From an uncultured Bacteroidota bacterium (GTDB lineage: Bacteria; Bacteroidota; Bacteroidia; JABEUT01), in contig CAIPDV010000033.1 of assembly GCA_903863935.1 (NCBI GenBank), forward strand, positions 1 through 43,993: 43,993 nucleotides of DNA. Reading direction: 5' to 3'. The notes below the pieces were generated by a model that was given only the letters and a program-made list of their open reading frames with translations, ran no database searches and was not told the origin of the DNA. How positions within the stretch are numbered: position 1 is the stretch's first letter; every line of letters begins with the position of its first letter. Positions 1 through 8,773 of this stretch are shown here, in pieces. Both the position numbers and the translations under genes were made by a program.

Positions 1-308
1 ATATGGTTATCAATCTCTGATGTAACTAAACCCTTTTTGTTGAAAAAAAGAAATCCTGTATCCTTAACCCACCAATGCCATCCTGTTAAACCTATAATTT
101 CTTTAACCCGGTTTGCAATTATTTCTTCCCTGCGATAATTAACAATGGTATTGATGTTTTCAAAATCTTCCGGCAGGATTAAATTCCACCCATGCACTGG
201 GTCTGGCGATCTCCAGGATACGGTATCAATCAAGCCAACCTTCCTTTGTGCAAATACAGTAATGGAATGCCCAATCAGAATAAAGAAAAAAAGAAAATAC
301 CTTTTCAT
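1..308 (-). CDS. Secreted protein of unknown function, 3' end cut by window edge
   Basis: The frame opens at the ATG at 306-308 and runs off the left edge, so about 102 N-terminal residues are visible. Residues 1-21 (MKRYFLFFFILIGHSITVFA, then Q) form a clear Sec signal peptide with a cleavage-like VFA-Q. The mature part begins RKVGLIDTVSWRSPDP and later has an aromatic-rich GWHWWVKDTG stretch. I do not recognise a family. A TAnnTTTG promoter box sits 18 bases before the start, so it is probably transcribed separately from gmk upstream. It is likely a periplasmic or outer-membrane protein; the function is open. Confidence 0.7.
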   Translation of the reverse strand, partial: MKRYFLFFFILIGHSITVFAQRKVGLIDTVSWRSPDPVHGWNLILPEDFENINTIVNYRREEIIANRVKEIIGLTGWHWWVKDTGFLFFNKKGLVTSEIDNH

Positions 309-325
309 TGTTAACTTATCTTATT

Positions 326-333
326 CAAAGATA
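326..333 (-). promoter_or_regulatory. Bacteroidota -7 promoter box for the left-edge gene
   Basis: The minus strand reads TATCTTTG, an exact match to TAnnTTTG. It ends 18 bases before the ATG at 308. I found no good TTTG -33 element at the usual spacing. Confidence 0.45.
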
Positions 334-347
334 AGGAAAGAAATAAC

Positions 348-920
348 CTATTTCTCTACTTTCAAAAACTCCCCCACCACTCCTTCCGCTTCTTTAAAAG
401 CCTTTTCCAAATCGCTGTTTTGAATTAGTTTATCAAACTTTGAAGAATAGGAAATTTCTTCAGCAGCTTTTTGTATGCGCTGTGCAAAAAATTCGGGCGT
501 TTCGGTTTTGCGCTTTTGCAGGCGTTGCGCCAATGTTTCCAATGACGGAGGCTGAATAAAAATAGTAATTGCCTGTTCGGGGTAATGTTTTTTTAAATTC
601 ATTGCTCCTTTCACATCGATATCAAAAATAACATCGCGGCCGGCATTCCACAAGCGTTCAACTTCGGTACGCATAGTGCCATAATAGCTGCCGGGATATA
701 CTTCTTCCCATTCTAAAAAATCGCCCTTTTCAATTTTTTCTTTGAACTTTTCTACCGAAAGAAAATAGTAATCTTCACCATCCACTTCTCCTTCACGTTT
801 CTTACGGCTGGCAGCCGAAATAGAAAATGCAAGTCTGGGATAAACTCCCAGTAAATGCCTTACTATGGTAGTTTTTCCGGAGCCTGATGGGCCTGCTACT
901 ATAACCAACTTCCCGGTCAT
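348..920 (-). CDS. gmk: Guanylate kinase
   Basis: This enzyme phosphorylates GMP (and dGMP) to GDP using ATP in the cytosol, an essential step of purine nucleotide supply. The 190-residue protein has the typical length. The P-loop GPSGSGKTT lies at residues 10-18. It is followed by the GMP-binding region with SRKKREGEVDGEDYYF and by the EWEEVYPGSYYGT segment characteristic of the family. The gene lies just downstream of the yicC-like gene, a pairing common in bacteria. The 91-base gap between them holds short direct repeats rather than an evident promoter, so co-transcription with yicC is likely. Assignment is secure. Confidence 0.97.
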   Translation of the reverse strand: MTGKLVIVAGPSGSGKTTIVRHLLGVYPRLAFSISAASRKKREGEVDGEDYYFLSVEKFKEKIEKGDFLEWEEVYPGSYYGTMRTEVERLWNAGRDVIFDIDVKGAMNLKKHYPEQAITIFIQPPSLETLAQRLQKRKTETPEFFAQRIQKAAEEISYSSKFDKLIQNSDLEKAFKEAEGVVGEFLKVEK

Positions 921-979
921 TTACTTAAAAATTGAGAATTAGGAAGCAGGAATCGAAAAGCCTCGTAATGACGAACACC

Positions 980-1011
980 TTCATAGTTCATAGTTAATCG
1001 TTCATAGTTAA
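980..1011. repeat. Short direct repeats TTCATAGTT in the yicC-gmk gap
   Basis: TTCATAGTT occurs at 980, 987 and 1001, the last two extended to TTCATAGTTAAT. It is AT-rich low-complexity sequence abutting the yicC stop codon. No function is evident. Confidence 0.6.
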
Positions 1012-1875
1012 TTAAAGGACATTTAACAACTGTTCTTTTATTTTCTCCAACTCATCTTTCATTTCCACTACCAGTTTCTGTATGCCGGAATCATTAGCTT
1101 TAGAACCAATGGTATTTATTTCACGACCTATTTCCTGGGAAATAAATCCGAGTTTTCTTCCGCCTTTATCTTCTTGTAAATTTTCTTTGAAATAAGCGCA
1201 ATGGGTCTTCAGACGGGCTTTTTCTTCGTTAATATCAAACTTCTCTATGAAATAAATAATTTCCTGCTCAAAGCGGTTCAAGTCCATCTGGCCTTTTATT
1301 CCATCGCTTATTTTTGCTTTCAGTTTTTCTTTCACTTTAGGTATCCTCAATACATCCAGTTTTTCAATTTCAGCCACTTTTTTTTCGATGGATGAAAGAT
1401 TCTTTTCAATATCCTTCACTAACTCTTTACCCTCCGCAATCCTGAATTTTGCCACTGATTGTGCTGCCTTTTTCACTAATACCACCAAGCCTTCCACTTC
1501 AGCTTCCTTTACAGTTTCCTCTACTTTAAATATATCCGGAAAGCGGGAAAGCAACGGCATGAACGGAGTATTCTTTTCATTTATTTCTTTTGCAAAAGAT
1601 TTCAATTCATTGTAATAATGTTTAGCCAGTTCTTTATTCAGGGTAGCCACGCCTCCATCCTTAGCATTCGCTACGTTGATTGAAATATCAATCTTGCCCC
1701 GGTCGAGCAATTCGGCAATTACAGAACGGATCCCCGGTTCAGCCTTATTGTAAAAGAATGGCATACGCAGATTGATGTCCTGTTGCTTGCTATTCAGGGA
1801 ACGGATCTCAATATCAATTTTCTTCCCACCTAATCGGCCGGAAGCACTTCCATACCCTGTCATTGATTGTAGCAT
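1012..1875 (-). CDS. YicC family endoribonuclease
   Basis: The protein has 287 residues, normal for YicC proteins, and opens with the family signature MLQSMTGYGSASG. The C-terminal half has the conserved region around DLNRFEQEIIYFIEKFDINEE and LGFISQEIGREINTIGSKAND. The Escherichia coli member is reported to be an endoribonuclease acting in RNA turnover; activity here is inferred from family membership. The middle (about residues 130-200) is charged and probably coiled coil. It is followed by gmk, the usual neighbour. A TATCTTTG promoter box lies 15 bases before the start codon. Confidence 0.92.
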   Translation of the reverse strand: MLQSMTGYGSASGRLGGKKIDIEIRSLNSKQQDINLRMPFFYNKAEPGIRSVIAELLDRGKIDISINVANAKDGGVATLNKELAKHYYNELKSFAKEINEKNTPFMPLLSRFPDIFKVEETVKEAEVEGLVVLVKKAAQSVAKFRIAEGKELVKDIEKNLSSIEKKVAEIEKLDVLRIPKVKEKLKAKISDGIKGQMDLNRFEQEIIYFIEKFDINEEKARLKTHCAYFKENLQEDKGGRKLGFISQEIGREINTIGSKANDSGIQKLVVEMKDELEKIKEQLLNVL

Positions 1876-1889
1876 ATTTTAATTTTCTT

Positions 1890-1897
1890 CAAAGATA
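1890..1897 (-). promoter_or_regulatory. -7 promoter box for yicC-gmk
   Basis: The minus strand reads TATCTTTG, matching TAnnTTTG, 15 bases before the yicC ATG. This predicts a very short leader of about ten bases. Confidence 0.5.
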
Positions 1898-1941
1898 GTG
1901 AAGGGATGGAAATGCATCACTATGAAAGGAAGATTCTTCAA

Positions 1942-2871
1942 TCAATCTTCGTCGCTCTCACTTGAAACCTCAACAATTGCAACCTTTTCAAGCGGCTTAC
2001 GGCTTCGGCTGACCAGATAAATCCCAATTATGATAAGAAGAGCGGATACTATTTTCACAGAATCCAGGCTATCTTGCTTCATGCTAATAGCAAACAAAGC
2101 AGCAATTACCGGTTGCAGATAGATATAGGTTGCTGCAATAGATGCGCTCAGTTCGGTAAGCGCATACGTATTCAGATAGTAGGCAATGAATGTGCTCCCC
2201 ACCACCACATAAGCCATGCACGCCCATTCCACGCCACCCATTCCCGAAATATTGAATGCTCTTATCCCTGACCAGGCGAAAGGCAAAACATACATAGAAC
2301 CCCAAAGGAAGACCCATTTTACTACGGTAACGGTTTTATATTTCAACATCAAAGGCTTTACCATTACCATATAAATGGACCATGAAATGCAGTTTATCAA
2401 TATCAAAATATCGCCAATTAATAAACTATTGCCGGAGGCCCCTGCCGGTTTAAAAAGCAATAGTGTAAAGGCACCGACGGTACCTGTAACAATTCCCGCA
2501 ATGCGGATAAGTGGTGCTTTTTCTTTCAAAAAAAGTATTTCAATAAGTATTACCACTATTGGACTAAATATCATAATGATGGCCGCGTTAATGGCATTAC
2601 CCATAAACAGTCCTTTGATAAATAAAAGCTGGTTGAGTGCAATAGCAAAAATGCCGAGCAGCATCATTTTACGGAAATCTTTTTTCTCAATCTCTTTATC
2701 TCTTACCAAAAGCCCGGTAACCCAAAAGAGCACCATTGTAACTACAACCCTTATTAATACGAGTGCAAAGGGGTCTATGTAGTGTTCGAGTTTTTTTACA
2801 ATGCTGTAATTTGCTCCGTAAATAAGATTAACTGTAAGTAATGCGAGATGTGCCTTTACAATTTTATTCAT
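1942..2871 (-). CDS. EamA (DMT superfamily) transporter
   Basis: The 309-residue protein is almost entirely hydrophobic, with about ten predicted helices in two homologous halves. The first half starts LALLTVNLIYGANYSIVKK and the second ILINCISWSIYMVMVKPL. This is the classic EamA/RhaT drug-metabolite transporter pattern, with the typical length. A charged tail (SSESDED) ends the protein. It should act in the inner membrane as an exporter of a small metabolite, but the substrate cannot be read from sequence. It starts 16 bases after the patatin-barrel gene stops and has no separate promoter box, so the two are probably co-transcribed. Confidence 0.93.
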   Translation of the reverse strand: MNKIVKAHLALLTVNLIYGANYSIVKKLEHYIDPFALVLIRVVVTMVLFWVTGLLVRDKEIEKKDFRKMMLLGIFAIALNQLLFIKGLFMGNAINAAIIMIFSPIVVILIEILFLKEKAPLIRIAGIVTGTVGAFTLLLFKPAGASGNSLLIGDILILINCISWSIYMVMVKPLMLKYKTVTVVKWVFLWGSMYVLPFAWSGIRAFNISGMGGVEWACMAYVVVGSTFIAYYLNTYALTELSASIAATYIYLQPVIAALFAISMKQDSLDSVKIVSALLIIIGIYLVSRSRKPLEKVAIVEVSSESDED

Positions 2872-2887
2872 GCTTTATTTTCCACTT

Positions 2888-5197
2888 CTAATTAATTGAC
2901 TTCTCATTAAAAATTATAAAGCCCACATGGAAAAATAAACTGAAAGGACTCACTTTTATCTTGGTGGGAACAGCATTATCAAAATAGTTCAAACTTAAAC
3001 TCATTGGTCCTATTGGAGAATGATAAACGAGTGCTGCCATTGCAATGTAGTGTTTGGTGGCAAATGGTTTGGTAAGATTAGCAGTATAATTTGTTGTTTC
3101 ACTGATTCCCTGATAAGGAAGAAACAAGTATGCCTCAAGACGGAAATCAAAAATAGATTTGAAGCTTGTAATAAATTTCGGACCACCGGCAACATATGAA
3201 AACGCGCGGTAGTTGGGCAGGAACAGGGTCATGCTTTCGGGTGTGGGCTGAAAGGCTGATGCAGTGAGAATAGTAGCTGTGTAATTATCAAACAAGGTTT
3301 GATCGGAATAAACAGCCTCAATATACGTTCCGAAACGAACCCATCCCCTCCCTACATAATAATTATCAAATATGGCTTTGAATTGTCCCCAATACCTTAG
3401 CTGGCCTTTAACCTCTGTTGCTATACCAAGATTGCCCGGCCTGAAATCTTCCCTGCCATCAATAAATTGGGCCTGAAAAAGTATGCGGTTACCCGAATTG
3501 GCATATTCCTTTTCATTGAGTGAATTCAAATCATACCGGAAATGTAATGAATAGGCATTGAACCTGGTTTGGTCGGCCGTATCAGCTGATGTGAAATCGG
3601 CATTTGGATTTTCGTAATAATTATTATTAATATTGATATAATTGGTGCCTACTTCAATCTTTCCTTTATTCCCGACCGGGAAACCCAGATCAAGTTTCCC
3701 AAACCCCTCGTAGGTTACGAGATAAGGCGGACGGACATCAATAAAGAAATCGGTGCTGCTGGTAAAATAATCGTAACTGTTATACGTAACGGCAGCATCA
3801 ATATAAAATGGGAATGGGGAAGAGAAATAAATTCTGCCAGAACCAAGAAAAGAAGTATACAGCCTGCCGAAATAAGCATTTCCGTTGAAACAAAATTCTT
3901 CCCTGCCTAAATAATCATATTCCAGCCCGAAGAAACCTTCACTCACAGGCCTTTCTGAAAAATCGCCACCAAAACTCAATGAAAAGTGCTTTTCTTTTTT
4001 CATTCTTATGTTCAGATCATAATATCCGGACGTGTCGTTATATCTTACAAGTGGAAACAGGCTATGTATATTTTCGTCGGTTGCCACCCTGTAGTACCGG
4101 GGCTCGAATTTCTTAATTCCGAGGCTATCGTAATTATTCATCAGGATGCTTTTTATATAGCGGCTCTGTGGATTATTAAGCCCATAAATATTTACTTTGT
4201 TAATTATCAATGGATGCTCTTTTTGTTTGAATTTTTCCCGCTTAAGGGCCAGTGAAGCAGAATCTGTCCTCCGTTTGATCATTTTTAAAAGTGTTGGCAT
4301 CCCTCGCATGGTTGCATTATACCCGCTATCAATAAGTGCTTTCGGGTGATCGGTAGAAAGTATACCGGCTTCCACACCAGGCTCAATTATCAATCCGTTA
4401 GTGGCTGAATCGAGTTTATAGTTTGTTTTGGTAATTAACATTGTTTTCACTTCCGATATAATATTATCCTCGCTTGGAGGAGGAATATTGCCTGACACAT
4501 TACTGCCTATCATCACATCCGGATGAAAACTGGATTTCATTATATCGAGCGGGAAGTTATTGTATAGCCCACCGTCAAAAAGCATTTTGCCCTCAAGCAC
4601 CACAGGCTTCAGGAAGAATGGATATGATATGGATGCCCTGATAGCTTCACCCAGGTTTCCATGCTTAAAAATGTAAGGTTTTTTGTCCATTATATCGGCT
4701 GCTACACAACGAAAAGGAACAAACAAACTGTCGAAATTACCATGCGCAACTGAAGATGCAGCCGAGAAATATCGTAACACTTCAAAATCAACAGGGATCG
4801 GAGATATCAGATGGGTTGGTATACTTGTAATAAGGCTTGTATCGAGTGAAAAACGGAATGAGATCCACGATGCAGTTACTGGCTTTACCTTGAAATAATA
4901 AACAAATTTATTATCGATAGTCCCTTTTGCTATCTCCTGAAATTTGGGCGAAAGAACAATTTTCTCCATTTCTTCGGGGGAATAACCGGCAGAATACATA
5001 GCTCCTATAAAAGCACCCATTGAAGTACCGGTAATATAATCAATTGGAATATGGTTTTCCTCCAGGGCTTTTATCACACCAATGTGCGCTATACCGCTGG
5101 CTCCGCCCCCGCTTAACACCAATCCTACTTTTTGTGCTATAAGCGAAGAAACCCCAAAAGAAAAAAGAATAGAAATGAACAATATCCTTATTTGCAT
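2888..5197 (-). CDS. Patatin-like phospholipase with C-terminal outer-membrane barrel
   Basis: The 769-residue protein begins with a signal peptide (residues 1-21, ending SLIAQ). A patatin domain follows, with the oxyanion glycine loop LSGGGASGIAHIG, the nucleophile elbow GTSMG (Ser about residue 60) and the DGG motif (LFDGGLYNNFPLD) carrying the catalytic Asp. The Ser-Asp dyad is intact. Residues of about 310-400 look POTRA-like. The remainder is rich in aromatic-alternating beta strands and resembles a BamA/Omp85-family barrel. This is the layout of PlpD-type (type Vd) autotransporters and their Bacteroidota relatives. It is probably a lipolytic enzyme placed in or through the outer membrane. 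It is first in a likely two-gene unit with the EamA transporter. Confidence 0.9.
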   Translation of the reverse strand: MQIRILFISILFSFGVSSLIAQKVGLVLSGGGASGIAHIGVIKALEENHIPIDYITGTSMGAFIGAMYSAGYSPEEMEKIVLSPKFQEIAKGTIDNKFVYYFKVKPVTASWISFRFSLDTSLITSIPTHLISPIPVDFEVLRYFSAASSVAHGNFDSLFVPFRCVAADIMDKKPYIFKHGNLGEAIRASISYPFFLKPVVLEGKMLFDGGLYNNFPLDIMKSSFHPDVMIGSNVSGNIPPPSEDNIISEVKTMLITKTNYKLDSATNGLIIEPGVEAGILSTDHPKALIDSGYNATMRGMPTLLKMIKRRTDSASLALKREKFKQKEHPLIINKVNIYGLNNPQSRYIKSILMNNYDSLGIKKFEPRYYRVATDENIHSLFPLVRYNDTSGYYDLNIRMKKEKHFSLSFGGDFSERPVSEGFFGLEYDYLGREEFCFNGNAYFGRLYTSFLGSGRIYFSSPFPFYIDAAVTYNSYDYFTSSTDFFIDVRPPYLVTYEGFGKLDLGFPVGNKGKIEVGTNYININNNYYENPNADFTSADTADQTRFNAYSLHFRYDLNSLNEKEYANSGNRILFQAQFIDGREDFRPGNLGIATEVKGQLRYWGQFKAIFDNYYVGRGWVRFGTYIEAVYSDQTLFDNYTATILTASAFQPTPESMTLFLPNYRAFSYVAGGPKFITSFKSIFDFRLEAYLFLPYQGISETTNYTANLTKPFATKHYIAMAALVYHSPIGPMSLSLNYFDNAVPTKIKVSPFSLFFHVGFIIFNEKSIN

Positions 5198-5221
5198 AAA
5201 GGCTTCCGGTACATTAAGTTA

Positions 5222-5229
5222 CAAATCTA
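5222..5229 (-). promoter_or_regulatory. -7 promoter box for the patatin-barrel gene
   Basis: The minus strand reads TAGATTTG (TAnnTTTG), 25 bases before the patatin ATG. It overlaps the last codon of the upstream BtuF-like gene. Confidence 0.4.
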
Positions 5230-6021
5230 CACTTTAAAACAATTTTCAATAACTCTTTTTAAATATTGCGGGGCACTGAGTAATCTGGAGCCATACCACG
5301 AAAAATATTCTCCATCCACTAATACTGGTGCAGACTTTGGAAACTGAGCTTTGAAATCCTCCAAATGCTTTTCTGTAAAAGGGAAGGGCTCTGAAGACAA
5401 CAATATGAGTTCCGGTTGAAGTTCGGTTATTTGAGATGAACTTATTTCAGGATACCTGCCCAATGGTTCATTACAAACATTTATAAAATTACATTGAGAA
5501 AGCATGAAGTCGATAAATGTATCTTTTCCGGCAGCCATAAACGGGGTTTTCCAGATGAGGTAGACTACCTTAACCGGCTTTGGTTTATTTTCCCTTATTA
5601 ATTCAAAATTATTTCTGATTTGATGTATCAGATTTCCGGCCATTTCAACCGTACGAGTAATCTCTCCAATTGAATTGATCATACTTAAAGCATCCTCCAG
5701 ATTATGAATGTCGCTGGTCCATACCGGGTATTTTTTCATGAGTTGACGAACATCCCTCTCAGTATTCTCTTCCTTATTACAAATAATAAGGTCAGGATTT
5801 ATTTCGTCAATCTTACTGAAATTTACATTCTTAGTTCCACCAACCCGTGTTTTGGAATGAAACCATTCGTCTGGATGGATACAGAATTTTGTTATCCCGG
5901 CAACTTCCTTGCCAAGCCCTAAATAGGCGAGCAATTCAGTTTGGGAAGGCACCAATGAAACGATCTTCTTTGGAGATGATTCAAGCTTAATAGTATGTCC
6001 TATCTGGTCAGTAAAATCCAT
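5227..6021 (-). CDS. BtuF-like helical-backbone substrate-binding protein without signal peptide
   Basis: The 264-residue protein matches the periplasmic-binding-protein-2 fold of cobalamin/iron-siderophore binders. It has PKKIVSLVPSQTELLAYLGLG, then the VGGTKNVNFSKIDEINPDLI segment, and a late YFSWYGSRLL region. These are hallmarks of BtuF/FhuD-type proteins. It has no signal peptide or lipobox: the first 15 residues (MDFTDQIGHTIKLES) are polar and already belong to the domain. Either it stays in the cytosol or the true start is missed, but no upstream in-frame hydrophobic stretch is apparent. No BtuC/BtuD partners are nearby. A corrinoid-related role is a guess from the family. Confidence 0.82.
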   Translation of the reverse strand: MDFTDQIGHTIKLESSPKKIVSLVPSQTELLAYLGLGKEVAGITKFCIHPDEWFHSKTRVGGTKNVNFSKIDEINPDLIICNKEENTERDVRQLMKKYPVWTSDIHNLEDALSMINSIGEITRTVEMAGNLIHQIRNNFELIRENKPKPVKVVYLIWKTPFMAAGKDTFIDFMLSQCNFINVCNEPLGRYPEISSSQITELQPELILLSSEPFPFTEKHLEDFKAQFPKSAPVLVDGEYFSWYGSRLLSAPQYLKRVIENCFKV

Positions 6022-6066
6022 ATTTTTAGCCGGTAGCTAACAGTCAGATGGCTATTAGCTATTTAT

Positions 6067-7431
6067 CTAACAGAATGCTTCAATAATATCCTGACGGGTA
6101 ATAATATGGGGTTCTCCCATAATATCTTTTACAAGTACAGCACGGTTTTCAGAAGTAATTAATCGTGATACTTCTTTTATAGATGCTTTAGGATCAACAA
6201 ATGGGAAAGGGGCCTGAATTATTTCAGAAACCTTATCCTTGCCCAGGTTCGGATTATCGAGCAACTTCATAAATACTTCTGTGTCATTCAGTGAGCCGAT
6301 AAAATTGTGTTTTGAATCAGTTACTGGCACCTGGGAAATATTGTATTTTTTCATCATGTTAACTGTTTCGTGGATGGTATCAGTATCCTTAACAGTAACA
6401 AGGCGGTGCTGCTTGTGCCTTTCAATCAACTGAATAGCAGTAATTTCAGATTCTTCCAAAAAGCCTCTGTCACTCATCCATTCGTCGTTAAACATTTTGC
6501 CCATGTAGCGCGATCCATGATCGTGGAAAAGAACTACCACCACATCTCCTTTTTTAAACTTGTCCTTCATTTGTCTTACGCCTGCCATTACCGCACCGGA
6601 CGAGTTACCAACAAAAATGGCTTCCTCTTTGGTGATGCGTCGTGTCATGACAGCAGCATCTTTATCAGTCACCTTTTCAAAATGGTCGATAATATTCATA
6701 TCTACATTCTCCGGAAGAAAGTCCTCGCCTATCCCTTCGGTAATATAGGGATAAATTTCATCTTTATCAAAAATACCTGTTTCTTTATATTTCTTAAATA
6801 CAGAACCATAGGTATCAATACCCCAAATTTTCACATTCGGGTTCTTCTCTTTTAAATATTTTCCAACGCCGCATATAGTTCCACCGGTACCTACACCGCA
6901 AATAAAATGAGTCACCTTGCCATCCGTTTGCTCCCATATTTCCGGGCCGGTCTGTTCGTAATGTGCAGCAGTATTGGAAAGGTTATCATATTGATTTGCT
7001 TTCCAGGAGCGGGGTGTTTCCTTTTCAAGTCTACTTGAAACAGAATAGTAGGAACGCGGGTCTTCCGGTTCCACATTTGTAGGGCAGACAATTACCTCGG
7101 CACCAAACGCCCTTAATGCATCAAACTTCTCTTTGGATTGTTTATCGGTAGTAGTGAATATGGTTTTATATCCTTTTATGGTTGCCACCATTGCCAGCCC
7201 CATACCAGTGTTGCCTGAGGTACCTTCAATAATTGTATAACCTGGTTTTAAAAGGCCTTTCTTTTCGGCATCTTCCACCATCTTCAGGGCCATACGGTCC
7301 TTAATACTGTTGCCGGGATTGAAGGTCTCCACTTTAGCAAGAAAAAGAGCAGGAATGTCTGCTGTAAGTTTATTGAGTTTCACCATAGGTGTATGGCCTA
7401 TAGTACCAAGGATATTTTCGGAATATTGCAT
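6067..7431 (-). CDS. PLP-dependent cystathionine beta-synthase / cysteine synthase with CBS domains
   Basis: The 454-residue protein has an N-terminal fold-type II PLP domain (about 1-325) and a C-terminal CBS pair (about 335-454). The PLP lysine is Lys44 in NPGNSIKDRM. The substrate loop is EGTSGNTGMG and the phosphate loop GVGTGGT. It therefore makes cystathionine from serine and homocysteine, or cysteine from O-acetylserine and sulfide. The CBS pair favours the first but does not prove it. The N-terminal heme-binding extension of animal enzymes is absent. CBS domains usually bind adenosyl ligands and regulate the enzyme. It has its own promoter box and no tight operon partner. Confidence 0.9.
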   Translation of the reverse strand: MQYSENILGTIGHTPMVKLNKLTADIPALFLAKVETFNPGNSIKDRMALKMVEDAEKKGLLKPGYTIIEGTSGNTGMGLAMVATIKGYKTIFTTTDKQSKEKFDALRAFGAEVIVCPTNVEPEDPRSYYSVSSRLEKETPRSWKANQYDNLSNTAAHYEQTGPEIWEQTDGKVTHFICGVGTGGTICGVGKYLKEKNPNVKIWGIDTYGSVFKKYKETGIFDKDEIYPYITEGIGEDFLPENVDMNIIDHFEKVTDKDAAVMTRRITKEEAIFVGNSSGAVMAGVRQMKDKFKKGDVVVVLFHDHGSRYMGKMFNDEWMSDRGFLEESEITAIQLIERHKQHRLVTVKDTDTIHETVNMMKKYNISQVPVTDSKHNFIGSLNDTEVFMKLLDNPNLGKDKVSEIIQAPFPFVDPKASIKEVSRLITSENRAVLVKDIMGEPHIITRQDIIEAFC

Positions 7432-7439
7432 AGTTTGTA

Positions 7440-7467
7440 AAAGGTTATTTAAAACCTTTCAAAGATA
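7440..7467 (-). promoter_or_regulatory. Promoter box and small hairpin before the CBS-domain synthase
   Basis: The minus strand reads TATCTTTG at 7467-7460, an exact TAnnTTTG, 29 bases before the ATG. Just downstream, AAAGGTT/AACCTTT (7440-7446 and 7453-7459) form a 7-bp inverted repeat with a 6-base loop, which would fall in or at the edge of the short leader. Confidence 0.45.
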
Positions 7468-7500
7468 CTGAAAGAAGGGGAAATGAGGTTGCAGAAATAT

Positions 7501-8760
7501 CTACTCATACTTCAACGTTACAGCCGGCTTAATTCTGGATGTAATAAAGGATGGCAGAATTAGCATGATCATACATGATAAAAATGCTCCTAAGTTGAGC
7601 ACTGCACTATATTTCCAACTCAAATAAATGGGCACTTGGGAGATATAATATGTTTCCTGTGAAAGTTTAATGAATCCGTAGTGGCTTTGAAGCCAGCAAA
7701 CTGAAAGTCCGAATGCATTTCCAAATAATAATCCGAGTATAATGAGATACGAACCGTCTATGATGAATATTTTTTGAATATCCCAATTGGTCATTCCCAG
7801 AGCTTTCAGAAGACCTATCATGCTTGCATTTTCAAGAATCAGAACGATGAGTGCTGATATCATAGCTATTGCAGAAACAATGATCATGAGGGTTATAATA
7901 ACAGCTGCATTGATATTCTGAAGATGGAGCCAGGAAAAAATAGCAGAATTTGTTTTTAAAATACTTGTCGCTTCTAAATCGTTACCAATAAGCTTGTTGA
8001 TGGTCTTTTCATTCTGTTCAACTTTTTTGAAATCGTTGCATTCCACCTCAAATCCCCCCACCAGTCTGCTGTTCCAGAAATTCAGACTTTGTATCTGTCC
8101 TAAATCAACAAACACACTGCTTCTGTCGAACTCTTCCAACCCCGTATGATAAATTCCTTTTACATAAAATGTTTTTACCCTTTGCTCATAGCTGTAATTT
8201 CCTCCTGTATCAGAATTGCGTGTTCGTGTAACGAAGAAAATCAATAATTTACTTCCTGTATCAGCCCCCAGTTCAGTAGCAATTGCTTTAGATATTACAA
8301 TACTATTTCCGGCTACTGTATCCACGGGATGAAAAACGGTTCCTTTTTCAAGATTTTTCTGAATAAAACTCCAGTCATAATCGCTTCCAACCCCTTTCAG
8401 CAATACACCTTCATTCTCCGATTTAGTTTTGATAATTCCATTTTTTGTAGCATACACCTGCACATGTTTTACGTCAGGCAATAACCTCAATGCATTTAAA
8501 AAAGGCTGAGAACGGTCTATGGGAGCAGGTTCCATAGAATTATTATCATCTAACTTGTTAATTTGTATATCGGCATTGAAACCTTCTACCTTATCGCGGA
8601 TCGTATTCTGGAAGCCGACAACAATAGCCACCGTCATCGTCATTACCGAAATTCCAATTGCAACACCTGCAATGGCTATGTTGACAGTCGGGCGCGACAT
8701 TTTACTGACCTTCCCTCTTTTACCGATTACCCGTTTTGCTATGAAGAAAAGGACGTTCAA
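7501..8760 (-). CDS. LolC/E-like FtsX-family ABC permease
   Basis: The 419-residue protein has the MacB/LolCE topology: one helix near residues 26-50 (NIAIAGVAIGISVMTMTVAIVVGFQ), a large periplasmic domain, then three helices at about 283-308, 330-355 and 385-408. The loop EILENASMIGLLKALGM-type region (ENASMIGLLKALGMTNWDI) is the FtsX-domain signature that contacts the ATPase. The family moves lipoproteins or envelope substrates from the inner membrane using a LolD-like ATPase. No ATPase is adjacent; the FtsE-like one at 42289 is a distant candidate only. It is the last gene of the miaB operon, 13 bases after the LptE-like gene. Confidence 0.9.
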   Translation of the reverse strand: MNVLFFIAKRVIGKRGKVSKMSRPTVNIAIAGVAIGISVMTMTVAIVVGFQNTIRDKVEGFNADIQINKLDDNNSMEPAPIDRSQPFLNALRLLPDVKHVQVYATKNGIIKTKSENEGVLLKGVGSDYDWSFIQKNLEKGTVFHPVDTVAGNSIVISKAIATELGADTGSKLLIFFVTRTRNSDTGGNYSYEQRVKTFYVKGIYHTGLEEFDRSSVFVDLGQIQSLNFWNSRLVGGFEVECNDFKKVEQNEKTINKLIGNDLEATSILKTNSAIFSWLHLQNINAAVIITLMIIVSAIAMISALIVLILENASMIGLLKALGMTNWDIQKIFIIDGSYLIILGLLFGNAFGLSVCWLQSHYGFIKLSQETYYISQVPIYLSWKYSAVLNLGAFLSCMIMLILPSFITSRIKPAVTLKYE

Positions 8761-8773
8761 TGGTTCTTAAAAT

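Noticed and set aside
3986-4255. 89-codon plus-strand frame inside the patatin-barrel gene
   Set aside because: It is antisense to a clear coding sequence, and its product shows no recognisable pattern.
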